NCBI RefSeq assembly: GCF_002284535.1
Contig: NZ_NPKH01000020.1
Span: 930,001 to 994,000 of the forward strand
Length of the DNA: 64,000 nt
DNA from: Mesorhizobium wenxiniae
GTDB lineage: Bacteria > Pseudomonadota > Alphaproteobacteria > Rhizobiales > Rhizobiaceae
Reading direction: 5' to 3'
Below, piece after piece: positions 32,988 to 43,222 of this stretch. The translations under genes were made by a program, and so were the position numbers. A model generated the notes under the pieces. The model saw nothing but the letters and a program-made list of their open reading frames with translations, ran no database searches and was not told the DNA's origin. Position 1 is the first letter of the stretch; each line of letters starts with the position of its first letter.

Positions 32988-35900
32988 ATGGCCAAACTTC
33001 CTGATAAAAACACGCCGTCGCCGGCGCGTGACGATCGCGCTTCGCCGCCCAAGCGGCGCAGTCCGCTGACCGATTTTCTCGATGCGTCGGAGCCGCTCCA
33101 CAAGGGCGGTTTTGCCGAGGCGCCGCAGGCCGAGCTTTCCGGCGCGCCGCTGACCGGCTCGATCGCCGATTGGGCCGAGCAGATCGAGCAGGAGGCCGAG
33201 AAGGAAGGGCGCCAAGTCTCCCCTCTTGAGGGGGAGATGTCGCCGAAGGCGACAAAGGGGGTCGGCAAAGGAAGCGCTCAACATGAGGGGTCGCCGAGCG
33301 CTGCCGCACCGACCCTACCCGGCGGCTCCGCCGCCACCCTCCCCTCAAGGGGGAGGGAAGGCGCCAAGCAAAAAAAGATCCCCGAACGCTCCTCCTCCCC
33401 CGGCCGCACGGCACGCGGCACCTCGATGGGCGGCGCGGCTTCGGCCAGAGAACGCGCCGCGGCCGGCCTCAACCCTGTCGCCGGCCTCGATGTTTCGCTC
33501 GAGGAGGCCGAGACCATGGCCTCCGGCGGCGTCACCGCCACGGTGGCGGCGCTCTCGGCGCTAATCGAATCCGGCAACCCCTTGCACAAGGATGGCGTGC
33601 TGTGGACGCCACACCGCCCGGCCCGACCCGAAAAATCCGAAGGCGGCATCGCCATCAAGATGGTGTCGGATTTCGAGCCGGCCGGCGACCAGCCGACGGC
33701 GATCAAGGACCTTGTCGAAGGCGTCAACGACAACGACCGCACCCAGGTGCTGCTCGGCGTCACCGGCTCGGGAAAAACTTTCACCATGGCCAAGGTGATC
33801 GAGGAGACGCAGCGCCCTGCTTTGATCCTTGCCCCCAACAAGACGCTGGCTGCGCAGCTCTATTCCGAGTTCAAGAAATTCTTCCCGGAAAACGCCGTCG
33901 AGTACTTCGTCTCCTACTACGACTACTACCAGCCGGAAGCTTACGTCCCGCGCACGGATACCTTCATCGAGAAGGAATCCTCGATCAACGAGCAGATCGA
34001 CCGCATGCGCCACTCGGCGACGCGCTCGCTGCTGGAGCGCGACGATGTCATCATCGTCGCCTCGGTGTCCTGCATCTACGGTATCGGCTCGGTCGAGACA
34101 TACACGGCGATGACCTTCCAGATGCAGATCGGCGACCGGCTCGACCAGCGCGCACTGCTCGCCGACCTCGTCGCCCAGCAGTACAAGCGCCAGGATATCA
34201 ATTTCGTGCGCGGCTCGTTCCGCGTGCGCGGCGACACGATCGAGATCTTTCCGGCCCACCTTGAGGACCGCGCCTGGCGCATCTCGCTGTTCGGCGACGA
34301 GATCGAGGCGATCACCGAGTTCGACCCGCTGACTGGCCAGAGCACCGGCGAGCTGAAGAGCGTCAAGATCTACGCCAATTCGCACTATGTCACGCCGCGC
34401 CCGACGTTGAACCAGGCCATCAAGTCGATCAAGGAAGAGCTCAAGCACCGGTTGGTCGAACTCGAACGGGCCGGCCGCCTGCTTGAGGCGCAGCGGCTGG
34501 AGCAGCGCACCCGCTTCGACCTCGAGATGCTGGAAGCCACCGGCTCCTGTGCCGGCATCGAGAACTATTCGCGCTATCTCACCGGCCGTCAGCCCGGCGA
34601 TCCGCCGCCGACTCTGTTCGAATACATCCCCGACAATGCGCTGGTTTTCATCGACGAAAGCCATGTCACCGTGCCGCAGATCGGCGGCATGTATCGCGGC
34701 GACTTCCGCCGCAAGGCGACGCTGGCCGAATACGGTTTCCGTCTGCCGTCCTGCATGGACAACCGGCCGCTGCGCTTCGAGGAATGGGACGCCATGCGCC
34801 CGCTTTCCGTCGCGGTTTCGGCGACGCCCGGCGGCTGGGAGATGGAGCAGTCCGGCGGCGTCTTTGCCGAACAGGTCATCCGCCCGACCGGCCTGATCGA
34901 TCCGCCGGTCGAGGTGCGCCCGGCCAAGACCCAGGTCGACGATGTCGTCGGCGAAATCCGCGAGACCACCAAGGCCGGCTACCGCACGCTGGTCACCGTG
35001 CTGACCAAGCGCATGGCCGAGGACCTGACCGAATATTTGCACGAGCAGGGCATTCGCGTCCGCTACATGCACTCCGACATCGACACGCTGGAGCGCATCG
35101 AGATCCTGCGCGACCTGCGTCTCGGCGCCTTCGACGTGCTGGTCGGCATCAACCTTTTGCGCGAAGGCCTCGACATCCCCGAATGCGGCTTCGTTGCCAT
35201 TCTCGATGCAGACAAGGAGGGCTTCCTGCGCTCCGAAACGTCGCTGATCCAGACCATCGGCCGTGCCGCGCGCAATGTCGACGGCAAGGTCATCCTCTAC
35301 GCCGACCAAGTCACCGGCTCGATGGAACGAGCGATGGCCGAGACCAACCGCCGTCGCGAGAAGCAGATGGAGTGGAACGCGGGCAACGGGATCACCCCGG
35401 AATCGGTTAAGTCCCGCATCTCCGACATCCTGGACTCGGTCTACGAAAAGGACCACGTCCGCGCCGACATCTCGCAGTTCACCGATAGCGCCGGCGCGAT
35501 GATGGGCAACAATCTGAAGGCCCATCTCGACGCGATGGACAAGCAGATGCGTGACGCCGCCGCCAACCTCGACTTCGAGAAGGCGGCCCGCATCCGCGAC
35601 GAGATCAAGCGGCTGCGCGAGATGGAGCTGTCCATCTCCGACGATCCGCTGGCCAAATATGCCGACATGGAAAGCCCGGTCTCGGGCCGCGAAAAGGGCA
35701 AGCACAACAAGGGCCGCGCCATCCACCGCACGGTCGACAATGACGGCAAGAGTCTCTTCCGCAAGCCGCATCTCGACCAGATGGGCGCCGACGGCGCCGT
35801 GCCGGTCAAGAAGCCGCTCTTCGCAAAGCCTTCGCTCGACGCCATGGGCCCGGGCACCGACATGCCGACCCCCGCTGGCGCGGTATCGCGCTCGCTGTTC

Positions 35901-36137
35901 AAGAAACAGTCGGCCGAGGAGGCGCACGGTTCCGATTTCGGCATCCCCGGCGAGCCGACCAAGCCGCTGTTCAAGAAGAACTCGCTGGACGAGATGACGG
36001 TGCGGCGGACTGAAAAACCTGTTGAGGGTGACAAGCCAGTCAAGCGCGAACGTGCCGGCATCGGCTCCTACGAAGATCCAGCCGACGCCCGCCGTGAAAA
36101 GCGCCGGCCCGGCAAGACCGGCCGGCCGGGGCGGTAG
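32988..36137 (+). CDS. uvrB: Excinuclease ABC subunit B with extended termini
   Basis: The damage-verifying helicase of nucleotide excision repair, partner of UvrA and UvrC. 1049 residues, against about 670-700 in most bacteria. The core starts near residue 225 ([19 protein letters not shown]); Walker A is [10 protein letters not shown] (about 258-266); the beta-hairpin [29 protein letters not shown] and the helicase motif QTIGRAARN follow; the UVR domain is [18 protein letters not shown] (about 860-880). About 220 extra N-terminal residues include a stretch (about 77-127) encoded by an interspersed palindromic repeat. The last ~165 residues carry four [KR]-[SP]-LF-x-K motifs. The start is an ATG without a strong ribosome site. 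Confidence 0.93.
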   Translation: MAKLPDKNTPSPARDDRASPPKRRSPLTDFLDASEPLHKGGFAEAPQAELSGAPLTGSIADWAEQIEQEAEKEGRQVSPLEGEMSPKATKGVGKGSAQHEGSPSAAAPTLPGGSAATLPSRGREGAKQKKIPERSSSPGRTARGTSMGGAASARERAAAGLNPVAGLDVSLEEAETMASGGVTATVAALSALIESGNPLHKDGVLWTPHRPARPEKSEGGIAIKMVSDFEPAGDQPTAIKDLVEGVNDNDRTQVLLGVTGSGKTFTMAKVIEETQRPALILAPNKTLAAQLYSEFKKFFPENAVEYFVSYYDYYQPEAYVPRTDTFIEKESSINEQIDRMRHSATRSLLERDDVIIVASVSCIYGIGSVETYTAMTFQMQIGDRLDQRALLADLVAQQYKRQDINFVRGSFRVRGDTIEIFPAHLEDRAWRISLFGDEIEAITEFDPLTGQSTGELKSVKIYANSHYVTPRPTLNQAIKSIKEELKHRLVELERAGRLLEAQRLEQRTRFDLEMLEATGSCAGIENYSRYLTGRQPGDPPPTLFEYIPDNALVFIDESHVTVPQIGGMYRGDFRRKATLAEYGFRLPSCMDNRPLRFEEWDAMRPLSVAVSATPGGWEMEQSGGVFAEQVIRPTGLIDPPVEVRPAKTQVDDVVGEIRETTKAGYRTLVTVLTKRMAEDLTEYLHEQGIRVRYMHSDIDTLERIEILRDLRLGAFDVLVGINLLREGLDIPECGFVAILDADKEGFLRSETSLIQTIGRAARNVDGKVILYADQVTGSMERAMAETNRRREKQMEWNAGNGITPESVKSRISDILDSVYEKDHVRADISQFTDSAGAMMGNNLKAHLDAMDKQMRDAAANLDFEKAARIRDEIKRLREMELSISDDPLAKYADMESPVSGREKGKHNKGRAIHRTVDNDGKSLFRKPHLDQMGADGAVPVKKPLFAKPSLDAMGPGTDMPTPAGAVSRSLFKKQSAEEAHGSDFGIPGEPTKPLFKKNSLDEMTVRRTEKPVEGDKPVKRERAGIGSYEDPADARREKRRPGKTGRPGR
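33214..33359. repeat. Palindromic repeat element inside uvrB
   Basis: Two near-identical palindromic arms, CTCCCCTCTTGAGGGGGAG (33218-33236) and CCCTCCCCTCAAGGGGGAGG (from 33337), flank a GC-rich middle. The arrangement matches a common Rhizobiales intergenic repeat as I remember it. Here it is inside an open reading frame and translated as the low-complexity part of the UvrB N-terminal extension. Nine-base direct repeats GGCGCCAAG flank it (33208-33216, 33360-33368). Confidence 0.7.
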
Positions 36138-36188
36138 AGTTCTGCAGCCGAGCGCTTAGTGCGCCCGTGTTCCATGAGACCTGATCTG

Positions 36189-36642
36189 ATGCTACTTCAA
36201 GACAGTTCCACTGAACCCTTATTTGAACTGTCGATCGACGCTCGCTTTCCATATGCAGATGCAAGTTCTGCTTCGGCTATAATCGCGCGAGGATGGTCGA
36301 TCCACTCAACGCAGCCTTTTGCTCCATGAGCTATGTCGTCCCCCAGTTGGGCAGGCAGTTTCGAAGGGAAGAATGCTTGAGCTTGTCGAGGAATGGTCGC
36401 TGGGACCTGATCATCCACTAAAGCAGCCAATGCTTCGCTGCGCACCAGCTCTCATTCAGAACGAACCGCTGCCGTGGCACGAAGCTTCTGCTGTGATGCA
36501 AGAAATTGGGCTCTACGACGGCCAGCGAGCGGCACTCGGGATTGCCTATTTTGCTGGCGACAATTCCACCAGCGAAGGCGAAATTGGCCTAAGCAACACT
36601 AATCATCGAATTCGTGAGACTTGGGTGACCAAAGGCGTCTAG
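36189..36642 (+). pseudogene. Hypothetical gene, probably frameshifted
   Basis: Two adjacent frames both look coding. The first starts at ATG 36189 and gives a protein-like stretch (STEPLFELSIDARFPYADAS) until it stops at 36327-36329. The second covers about 36310-36642 (LLHELCRPPVG, MLELVEEWSLGPDHPLKQPM, WHEASAVMQEIGLYDGQRAA). One indel near 36310-36320 would join them into a ~150-residue protein. Alternatively only the second part is a gene, starting at ATG 36373 behind AAGGGAAG (89 residues). No known family. Confidence 0.45.
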
Positions 36643-36760
36643 AAAGCGCAACCACCGTTGTTGAAATCAACTGGGCGCGACCATCCGAACACGCCCCTTG
36701 CCATCCGCCCCGCCCTTGGTGTAGCAGTTTCCACACTCAACGTCTTGAAAGGAGGGCTGC

Positions 36761-36826
36761 GTGAATTTCGACCACCACCGTCAGCGCGGCCCTGTCCCTG
36801 CCCTGCGAGCTTGCTTGCAGGGCTGA
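36761..36826 (+). CDS. Leader peptide of the ABC-F gene
   Basis: A 21-residue ORF starting with GTG 5 bases after AAAGGAGG and ending TGA. The order is MNFDHHRQRGPVPALRAC plus three residues. It contains R-Q-R at residues 7-9, then G-P and two further prolines. Arg/Lys-x-Arg/Lys (+X+) is an established motif at which macrolide-bound ribosomes stall in Erm leader peptides. A ribosome paused there would cover the 5' arm of the downstream terminator hairpin. The function is inferred; the ORF and motif are seen directly. Confidence 0.5.
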   Translation: MNFDHHRQRGPVPALRACLQG

Positions 36827-36848
36827 CCAGGGACGGTCCGGGCTTTTT
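36789..36848 (+). terminator. Candidate attenuator terminator
   Basis: Nested stems GTCCCTG (36794-36800) / CAGGGAC (36828-36834) and CCCTGC (36801-36806) / GCAGGG (36817-36822), with a possible outer GCCC/GGGC pair, followed directly by TTTTT (36844-36848). The 5' half lies inside the leader ORF and the 3' half just after its stop, so a translating or stalled ribosome would decide whether it forms. Confidence 0.6.
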
Positions 36849-36968
36849 CCCGCTTCGATTTTTGGTCTGCCCTTCGTGGTGCTGCAACGCCGAGCCTGAT
36901 GGCCGGCCAGCGCACAGTCAAAGTGCATCGAACCGGAACCTCCCTCCGGGCAGACCAGAGAAACCAAG

Positions 36969-38498
<1,530 letters not shown>

Positions 38499-38604
38499 GG
38501 AAAGCCACGCATCTGCCGGGCCGGCATTCAAGGTGCTGCCGGCCCACGCTTCCCCGCGAGCCGAAAAAGGCGAGGTCTCGCAAAACCGAGGGAGGAAAAC
38601 GGTC

Positions 38605-38992
38605 ATGTGGCGCGGACTGTCGTCAAGAACCTGTATGATACCTATGCAAAATGTGACATCGAGGGCGCGCTGGTCGACTGCGCCGATGATATTGTCTTCC
38701 GCTGGGTCGCCGAACCGGCGCAGTCGCGCTATGCCGGGGTGGCCAAAGGTAAGCAGGAGTTTCTTGCCCGGCTTTTGGCCCTGGACGACGATTTCGAATA
38801 CCGGCGCTTCATCCGGTCGAGATCATCGACGGCGGCAACAAGGTTGCGGCGCAGGTCGAGATCCACATGACACGCCGAACCACCGGCGAGGAGTTTGTCA
38901 TGCGCACCGCCGATTTCTAGACGCTACACGACGGCAAAATCATCGAGATGATGGAGTATTACGACACCGCTCTGGCCGCATCCGTCATCTGA
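38605..38992 (+). pseudogene. SnoaL/NTF2-like protein, frameshift and internal stop
   Basis: The first frame gives an NTF2-like start (VVKNLYDTYAKCDIEGALVD, DDIVFRWVAEPAQSRYAGVA), then loses homology near 38808. The expected continuation (HPVEIIDGGNKVAAQVEIHM, GEEFVMRTADF) is in another frame and is cut by TAG at 38918-38920, where the family has Trp, before TLHDGKIIEMMEYYDTA and a stop at 38990-38992. Two independent lesions make this a real pseudogene rather than one sequencing error. A GGAGGAAAAC ribosome site precedes the start. Confidence 0.75.
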
Positions 38993-39114
38993 GACGTATC
39001 CCGACTGAATGAGGCCCTGCGACAGAAAATTCTCCGCGATCTGTCGGATCATGGCCGCGCGGCACGTCCTCGGGATGCCGACACGGTAATGCCGGCACCA
39101 ATCGAGGAGAAAGC

Positions 39115-39291
39115 ATGATGTCTATACTGTCATCCGTAGGTCGCATCGCGACCCGTTACTCGGCGGCTCGCGCCCGCTACCTCAGCGAGCGCGCCCTCCT
39201 TTCGTTGCCCATCGAACTGCGCAAGGACATCGGCTGGCCGGAAATCGTCATCGACGCACAGAACAGCCCGCGGATTGGCCTGGCTCCTTGA
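39115..39291 (+). CDS. Small DUF1127-like protein
   Basis: A 58-residue protein behind a good ribosome site (GAGGAGAAA, 39104-39112). The helix-rich centre SERALLSLPIELRKDIGWPE resembles the Arg-rich DUF1127/YjiS motif (L-x-x-L-x-x-x-x-x-x-D-I-G-x). Such proteins are common and multicopy in Rhizobiales; some take part in RNA turnover or phosphate and carbon metabolism, but the role of this one is unknown. Confidence 0.65.
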   Translation: MMSILSSVGRIATRYSAARARYLSERALLSLPIELRKDIGWPEIVIDAQNSPRIGLAP

Positions 39292-39402
39292 CAAGGGCCG
39301 ACCGTCGCACGGTCGGCATTAAAAAAACGCATCGGCCATGTAGGATCGCCGCTGCCCCCTTCGTCCTGTGGTTCGCAATGCCCAACCAGAGAGGAGCAAG
39401 AG

Positions 39403-39831
39403 ATGAACGATCAGCCCCAAACCCAGCCCGCAGCCAAAGTCCTCGGCGGGTTGACGCCCTACCTTCAGCTGGACGGCGCCTTCAAGGCTTCAGAATTCTA
39501 TCAGAAGGCGTTCGGCGCCGAGCAGGTCTTCTTCTACCCGCCGGACGAGCAGGGCCGGACGATGCACATCCATCTCCACATCAACGGTTCGACCTTGATG
39601 ATTTCCGATTTCTATCCCGAGCACGGAATGTCCGCGGTGAAGCCGCAAGGCTTCACAATGCAGCTGCATCTCGGCAGCGACGACATCGACGCCTGGTGGA
39701 AGCGGGCCGTCGATGCCGGCTGCGAGGTCGTCATGCCGCTCCAGGTGATGTTCTGGGGTGACCAGTGGGGCAATATGCGCGACCCGTTCGGTGTCGAGTG
39801 GGCGATGAACGCGCCGGTGAAGAAGGCATAG
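39403..39831 (+). CDS. VOC/PhnB-like glyoxalase-fold protein
   Basis: A 142-residue vicinal-oxygen-chelate protein of the PhnB/3-demethylubiquinone methyltransferase-like group: LTPYLQLDGAFKASEFYQKAF, TMHIHLHINGSTLMISDFYP, VMPLQVMFWGDQWGNMRDPF and the terminal GVEWAMN. These are mostly of unknown activity. It is followed after 10 bases by a DUF1428 gene with which it probably forms an operon. Ribosome site AGAGGAGCAAG. Confidence 0.85.
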   Translation: MNDQPQTQPAAKVLGGLTPYLQLDGAFKASEFYQKAFGAEQVFFYPPDEQGRTMHIHLHINGSTLMISDFYPEHGMSAVKPQGFTMQLHLGSDDIDAWWKRAVDAGCEVVMPLQVMFWGDQWGNMRDPFGVEWAMNAPVKKA

Positions 39832-39841
39832 GAGAAGCACG

Positions 39842-40195
39842 ATGTCCTATGTCGATGGTTTCGTTCTCGCGGTACCCAAGGCAAATCTCGATTCTTACAA
39901 GAAAATGGCTCAGATGGGCGGCACTGTCTGGATGGAGCATGGGGCGCTCGCCTATGTCGAATGCATCGGCGACGACGTGCCCTATGGCGAGCTCACTTCG
40001 TTCCCGCGCGCCGTGCAGGCCAAGGACGACGAGATCGTCGTCTTCTCCTGGGTCGTCTATGAATCGCGGCAGAGCCGCGATGCGGTGATGGCCAAAGTGA
40101 TGGCCGATCCGCGCCTGAACGGCGACTTGTCGACGATGCCATTCGACGGCAAGCGCATGATCTTCGGCGGCTTTCAGCCGTTCATCGAGTTGTAG
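39842..40195 (+). CDS. DUF1428 protein (YbaA-like)
   Basis: A 117-residue ferredoxin-like-fold protein: it begins MSYVDGFVLAVPKANLDSYK and includes VWMEHGALAYVECIGDDVP, the DUF1428 signature DEIVVFSWVVYESRQSRDAV and MPFDGKRMIFGGFQP. Function unknown; family members are small cytoplasmic proteins often linked to VOC genes, as here. It is convergent with the sulfotransferase gene. Confidence 0.85.
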   Translation: MSYVDGFVLAVPKANLDSYKKMAQMGGTVWMEHGALAYVECIGDDVPYGELTSFPRAVQAKDDEIVVFSWVVYESRQSRDAVMAKVMADPRLNGDLSTMPFDGKRMIFGGFQPFIEL

Positions 40196-40207
40196 GCCGG
40201 CAACGCA

Positions 40208-41842
40208 TTACGCTAGGCGGTCGAGCAGCGGCTTGAGCCGGTCGCCATAGCGTTTCCACAGATCGACCGAGCCCTGGTACATCGGCTGGCGCACCTGCGC
40301 CGCCGACGCCGTGCGCACCGGCCGGTCGGTCTCGTGGAACGACAGCACCGCATCGTCCCATGGCAGGCCGAGATGGGCGATGAGCGCCCGCGTCTGCCCT
40401 TCCTGGTCGGCGACGAAATCTTCGTAACGGACATCATGCACGACATCAGGCAGAACGGTGCGCCAATGCGCCATCATATCGGTGTAGAGATTGTGGAAAT
40501 CGGCGAGCTCGCCGAGGTCGTAGCCGTAGCGGTGGCTGTCGCCGCGGAAATGCACCTTGTAGATCGACAGGCATGTCGCCGCCGCATCGCGCACGCAATG
40601 AATGATCTTGGCCTTGGGCAGCATCAGATGGATGAAGCCTACCAAAAGGAAATTGCCGAGCATCTTGTCGGTGATGTGCCGGAAACCCGGATAGCGGGCG
40701 TGCAGCAGGTCTAGATAGGCCTGGCCTGCCTCGGCATAGGCCTTGTCGGGCATGTCGGCGATGCCCCAGGGAAAGCCGCCCTTCATAGCAGGCGGAAACT
40801 GCTTGCCGAGCGCCGTCTTCAATATGCCGAGCTCACCGGCGCCATAGACCTGCGGATGGCTGGCGATGATCTGCTCGACCAGCGTGCTGCCGGAGCGCGG
40901 CATGCCGACCACGAAGATCGGCGTATCGTCGGCGATCCCACTCGGTCTGTGCTTGTCGAAGAAGGGCTTGTCGAACACCGCCTTCATCGCCTCGAATTCG
41001 GCGCGTGTCTTGGCCGCATCGTAGTCGATGCCCGTGCGGCGGATCGCATTGCCTTCGGCGAAATAATCGAAGGCACGGCCATAATCCTTCAAATCGTCAT
41101 TGGCCTTGCCGAGGCCGAAGGAAAGCTGCATGCGCGCCAGGCTGCCTTCCGGCGCCTTGGCGTGCTGCGCCTCCATCCCGGCAAGCTCGGCGTCGCGCTC
41201 CTGCTGGCGCTTGACTTGGGTGAGCATCAGCCAGGCCCTGGCCATGCCGGGATCGACCGCCAGCGCCTGCCGGAAATGCTCCGCCGCCTCTCCGAGGCTG
41301 CCCTTCTCCATCAGCCCGACGCCCAGTCCGTGCAGCAAATCGGCGTCCTTCGGCCGAATTGCCAGTGCTTCGCGGAAGACGGCAAGCGCCTCGTCGAGCC
41401 GCCCAGCCTCCTGCAGCGTTTCGGCAAGCCCAATGCGGGCGCGGACATGGAACGGGTTGCGACCGATGGTGCCGCGATAAATCTCCTCCGCGCCCTCGAA
41501 CTGTCCGAGCTGCTTAAGCGAGGAGCCGAGATTGTCGCGCGCCGCGAGCTGGTCCGGCCGCAGCGCCACCGCGCCACGGAAGAAATCGACGGCTGCACCG
41601 ACACGGCCGAGGTCGCGCATCACCGTGCCGAGGTTGTTGAGGAAATCTGGATTCTTGGGTTGCAGGCGCACCGAGTGTTCGAGGAGGTCGAGTCCTTCGG
41701 CGCTGCGCCCGGTCTGGTGCAGCAGAAGCCCGAGGAAATGCGCCGCCGCTGCGTGATCGGCCTTTTGCGCCAGCACCTGCCGATAGAGCATCTCGGCTTC
41801 TTGCCGGCGGCCGGCCTGATGCAGTTGCAGCGCCTGCTGCAC
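40208..41842 (-). CDS. TPR-sulfotransferase fusion protein
   Basis: A 544-residue protein: N-terminal TPR array (about 1-215; LHQAGRRQEAEMLYRQVLA, DFLNNLGTVMRDLGRVGAAV) and a C-terminal sulfotransferase domain (about 305-544). The 5'-phosphosulfate loop of PAPS binding is PIFVVGMPRSGSTLVEQIIA; HCVRDAAATCLSIY carries the 3'-phosphate contacts. Related bacterial TPR-sulfotransferases modify proteins or small molecules; the acceptor is unknown. The start is a GTG; coding-like sequence in the same frame continues upstream for ~35 codons (INRDPRRPAGAGANFGSGG) without an ATG, GTG or TTG, so the true start may lie further 5'. Confidence 0.83.
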   Translation of the reverse strand: MQQALQLHQAGRRQEAEMLYRQVLAQKADHAAAAHFLGLLLHQTGRSAEGLDLLEHSVRLQPKNPDFLNNLGTVMRDLGRVGAAVDFFRGAVALRPDQLAARDNLGSSLKQLGQFEGAEEIYRGTIGRNPFHVRARIGLAETLQEAGRLDEALAVFREALAIRPKDADLLHGLGVGLMEKGSLGEAAEHFRQALAVDPGMARAWLMLTQVKRQQERDAELAGMEAQHAKAPEGSLARMQLSFGLGKANDDLKDYGRAFDYFAEGNAIRRTGIDYDAAKTRAEFEAMKAVFDKPFFDKHRPSGIADDTPIFVVGMPRSGSTLVEQIIASHPQVYGAGELGILKTALGKQFPPAMKGGFPWGIADMPDKAYAEAGQAYLDLLHARYPGFRHITDKMLGNFLLVGFIHLMLPKAKIIHCVRDAAATCLSIYKVHFRGDSHRYGYDLGELADFHNLYTDMMAHWRTVLPDVVHDVRYEDFVADQEGQTRALIAHLGLPWDDAVLSFHETDRPVRTASAAQVRQPMYQGSVDLWKRYGDRLKPLLDRLA

Positions 41843-42003
41843 GCGCTGGTCGAGCCCTAGCGGCGGCTGTCCGCCTGAGCCGAAATTGGCGCCCGCGCCT
41901 GCCGGTCTTCTCGGATCTCTGTTGATGGGAAACCTGCCGTGTTTTGTCCGCCTGCCGCGATCTAGGCCATCGGCGCGGCAGGTTCAAGGGTTCGCAGGCC
42001 AGC

Positions 42004-42269
42004 TTACCGGAAATCGGCCTGGGTCAGCACATACATGTTCTTGCGACCGTGCGAATAGGCTTCGCGCGCAACATCCTGGATCGACGAACGCTCCGCATCG
42101 AAGGCGCTGAGATACTCGGCTTCCGCTCCACTGGTGGCCGGACTTGCCGCCGAAGCGCTGCAATCTCCACAAAGAACGGCACTTCGAACATGCCGTCATG
42201 GCCGACGAAACGAATGCGCTTGGCCGCCGCGTCATAGGAGCGGCTGCGGTTGGGAAAATTCAGCGTCAT
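42004..42269 (-). pseudogene. DUF1488 protein, frameshifted
   Basis: The start is typical of the rhizobial DUF1488 family: MTLNFPNRSRSYDAAAKRIR, FVGHDGMFEVPFFVE, with AGGAG ahead of the ATG. Near 42145-42160 the homology changes frame; the second frame gives ATSGAEAEYLSAFDAERSSI, QDVAREAYSHGRKNMYVLTQ and ends ADFR-stop at 42004. One indel accounts for it. The function of DUF1488 is unknown. Confidence 0.72.
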
Positions 42270-42284
42270 GATCAAGCTCCTCAG

Positions 42285-42380
42285 CGCATGACCCGAACCC
42301 GAGGTTCGAAAAAGGATCGTGCAAATCAAAGTAGTACAGCGCCCTTTGCGCGTCCAAAAGGACGCGCAAAGGGCGCTGTA
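42285..42380. repeat. Composite repeat with a perfect 21-bp inverted repeat
   Basis: Arms at 42335-42355 and 42360-42380 are exact 21-bp complements around an AAAA loop (arm core GCCCTTTGCGCGTCC). A preceding block CGCATGACCCGAACC (42285-42299) recurs, inverted, at 60190-60206. The same two blocks with a CAAATCAAAGT spacer make up the element at 60084-60204. It lies upstream of the DUF1488 gene and downstream of the small gene at 42388. Confidence 0.8.
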
Positions 42381-42387
42381 GGCACTG

Positions 42388-42582
42388 TCAGATCAGGCGG
42401 TTGGTCTCCGCAACCTGTCTGGCCCGCCGCACCGTGCCGTCGGTGTCGGCGATCTTTCGCCTTGCTGCCTCGTCACTTCGTATCGTCAGACGCGCCGACA
42501 TGACTTTCGCAGGCCCGACGGTCGGCTTGACGATGGAATTGACTGTTACGGTTACGCCACTCGGGGTTTTCACAGAGATCAT
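42388..42582 (-). CDS. Small hypothetical protein
   Basis: A 64-residue soluble protein beginning MISVKTPSGVTVTVNSIVKP and rich in charged residues towards the end (RSDEAARRKIADTDGTVRRA). A ribosome site AAAGGA precedes the ATG by a suitable distance. No family recognised. It is followed by the perfect inverted repeat at 42335-42380, which could act as its 3' hairpin. Confidence 0.5.
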   Translation of the reverse strand: MISVKTPSGVTVTVNSIVKPTVGPAKVMSARLTIRSDEAARRKIADTDGTVRRARQVAETNRLI

Positions 42583-42955
42583 GAAATTTTCCTTTCAAAC
42601 GAAATAAAGCATAGATGCCGGTACAAAAGTTCCGGAGATGTCTCAGAAATTTTCAGAAAGCTCTTGAATCATATAAGCATTCTACAAATAATTATAGAGA
42701 GAGAATTTTGTCAATGGATCACGATCCGGCAGGAATCTTCTTGAATAAACCGCAATTTCGGATTAAACGATTGAGATCGTTTTTTGGGCCAAGCTTGGCA
42801 ACTCGCGGCGTCAGAGGTTCTCGACCCGCCAAACTCATTCCAGATCGCCGATACCCAAATTGCCGATACAGGGACACACGACATTTAGTCCCGGTGCCGC
42901 AACGTGGGCACCACCTATCGGATCCAAGCCGGAAACGAGACTTCGAGGCACGAGA
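42583..42955. other. AT-rich then coding-like gap, no gene called
   Basis: Bases 42600-42720 are clearly AT-rich for this genome and may contain the promoter of the two-gene operon at 42956. An open frame from about 42714 to 42959 starts with an ATG but has no ribosome site and no recognisable domain, so it is not called. Confidence 0.4.
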
Positions 42956-43222
42956 ATGACTGGCCGAACTACCCATTCCATAGCGCATTTCGAGGCACCC
43001 TTCATGCTCGGCGGCCTGGAAGGAAAATTGCCGGCCGGCGACTACGACATCGACCACGATGAGGAACTTATCGATGGCATGTCGTGGCTTGCCTGGCGCC
43101 GTGTCGCCACCTTCATCCATCTGCCGGCAAGGACGGTGAAAAGCCAGACCAGCCAATTGGTCGCCATCGACCTCGCCGAACTCGAAACCGCGCTGAGGCG
43201 CGACCAGGAGAATGCTGCATGA
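42956..43222 (+). CDS. Small hypothetical protein (operon gene 1)
   Basis: An 88-residue acidic protein: FEAPFMLGGLEGKLPAGDYD, IDHDEELIDGMSWLAWRRVA. The hydrophilic, regular composition and the 4-base overlap with the next gene support it as real. It has no signal peptide. The family is one I associate only with Rhizobiales, without known function. A ribosome site (GAGG) lies just upstream. Confidence 0.6.
   Translation: MTGRTTHSIAHFEAPFMLGGLEGKLPAGDYDIDHDEELIDGMSWLAWRRVATFIHLPARTVKSQTSQLVAIDLAELETALRRDQENAA

Larger units (their letters stand above)
36748..36968 (+). promoter_or_regulatory. Structured leader of the ABC-F gene (candidate attenuator)
   Basis: The 221 bases before the ABC-F start codon hold, in order: a strong ribosome site (AAAGGAGG, 36748-36755), a 21-codon leader ORF, a GC-rich hairpin overlapping the end of that ORF and followed by TTTTT, and a perfect 9-bp long-range stem GGTCTGCCC (36864-36872) / GGGCAGACC (36948-36956) that closes just before the gene. 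A CCTCC stretch at 36940-36944 could also pair with the leader ribosome site. The layout is that of ribosome-mediated attenuation. Confidence 0.6.

Noticed and set aside
33208..33368. Simple transposition with 9-bp target duplication as origin of the uvrB repeat
   Set aside because: The 152-base spacing would shift the frame, so this history is not accepted without further indels.
33561..35927. 788-codon open frame antisense to uvrB
   Set aside because: It mirrors the uvrB codon pattern in a GC-rich genome, has no ribosome site and no protein motif; uvrB is certain.
42714..42959. Possible gene starting MDHDPAGIF before the small operon
   Set aside because: No ribosome site, no domain, Arg/Pro-rich shadow-like composition.
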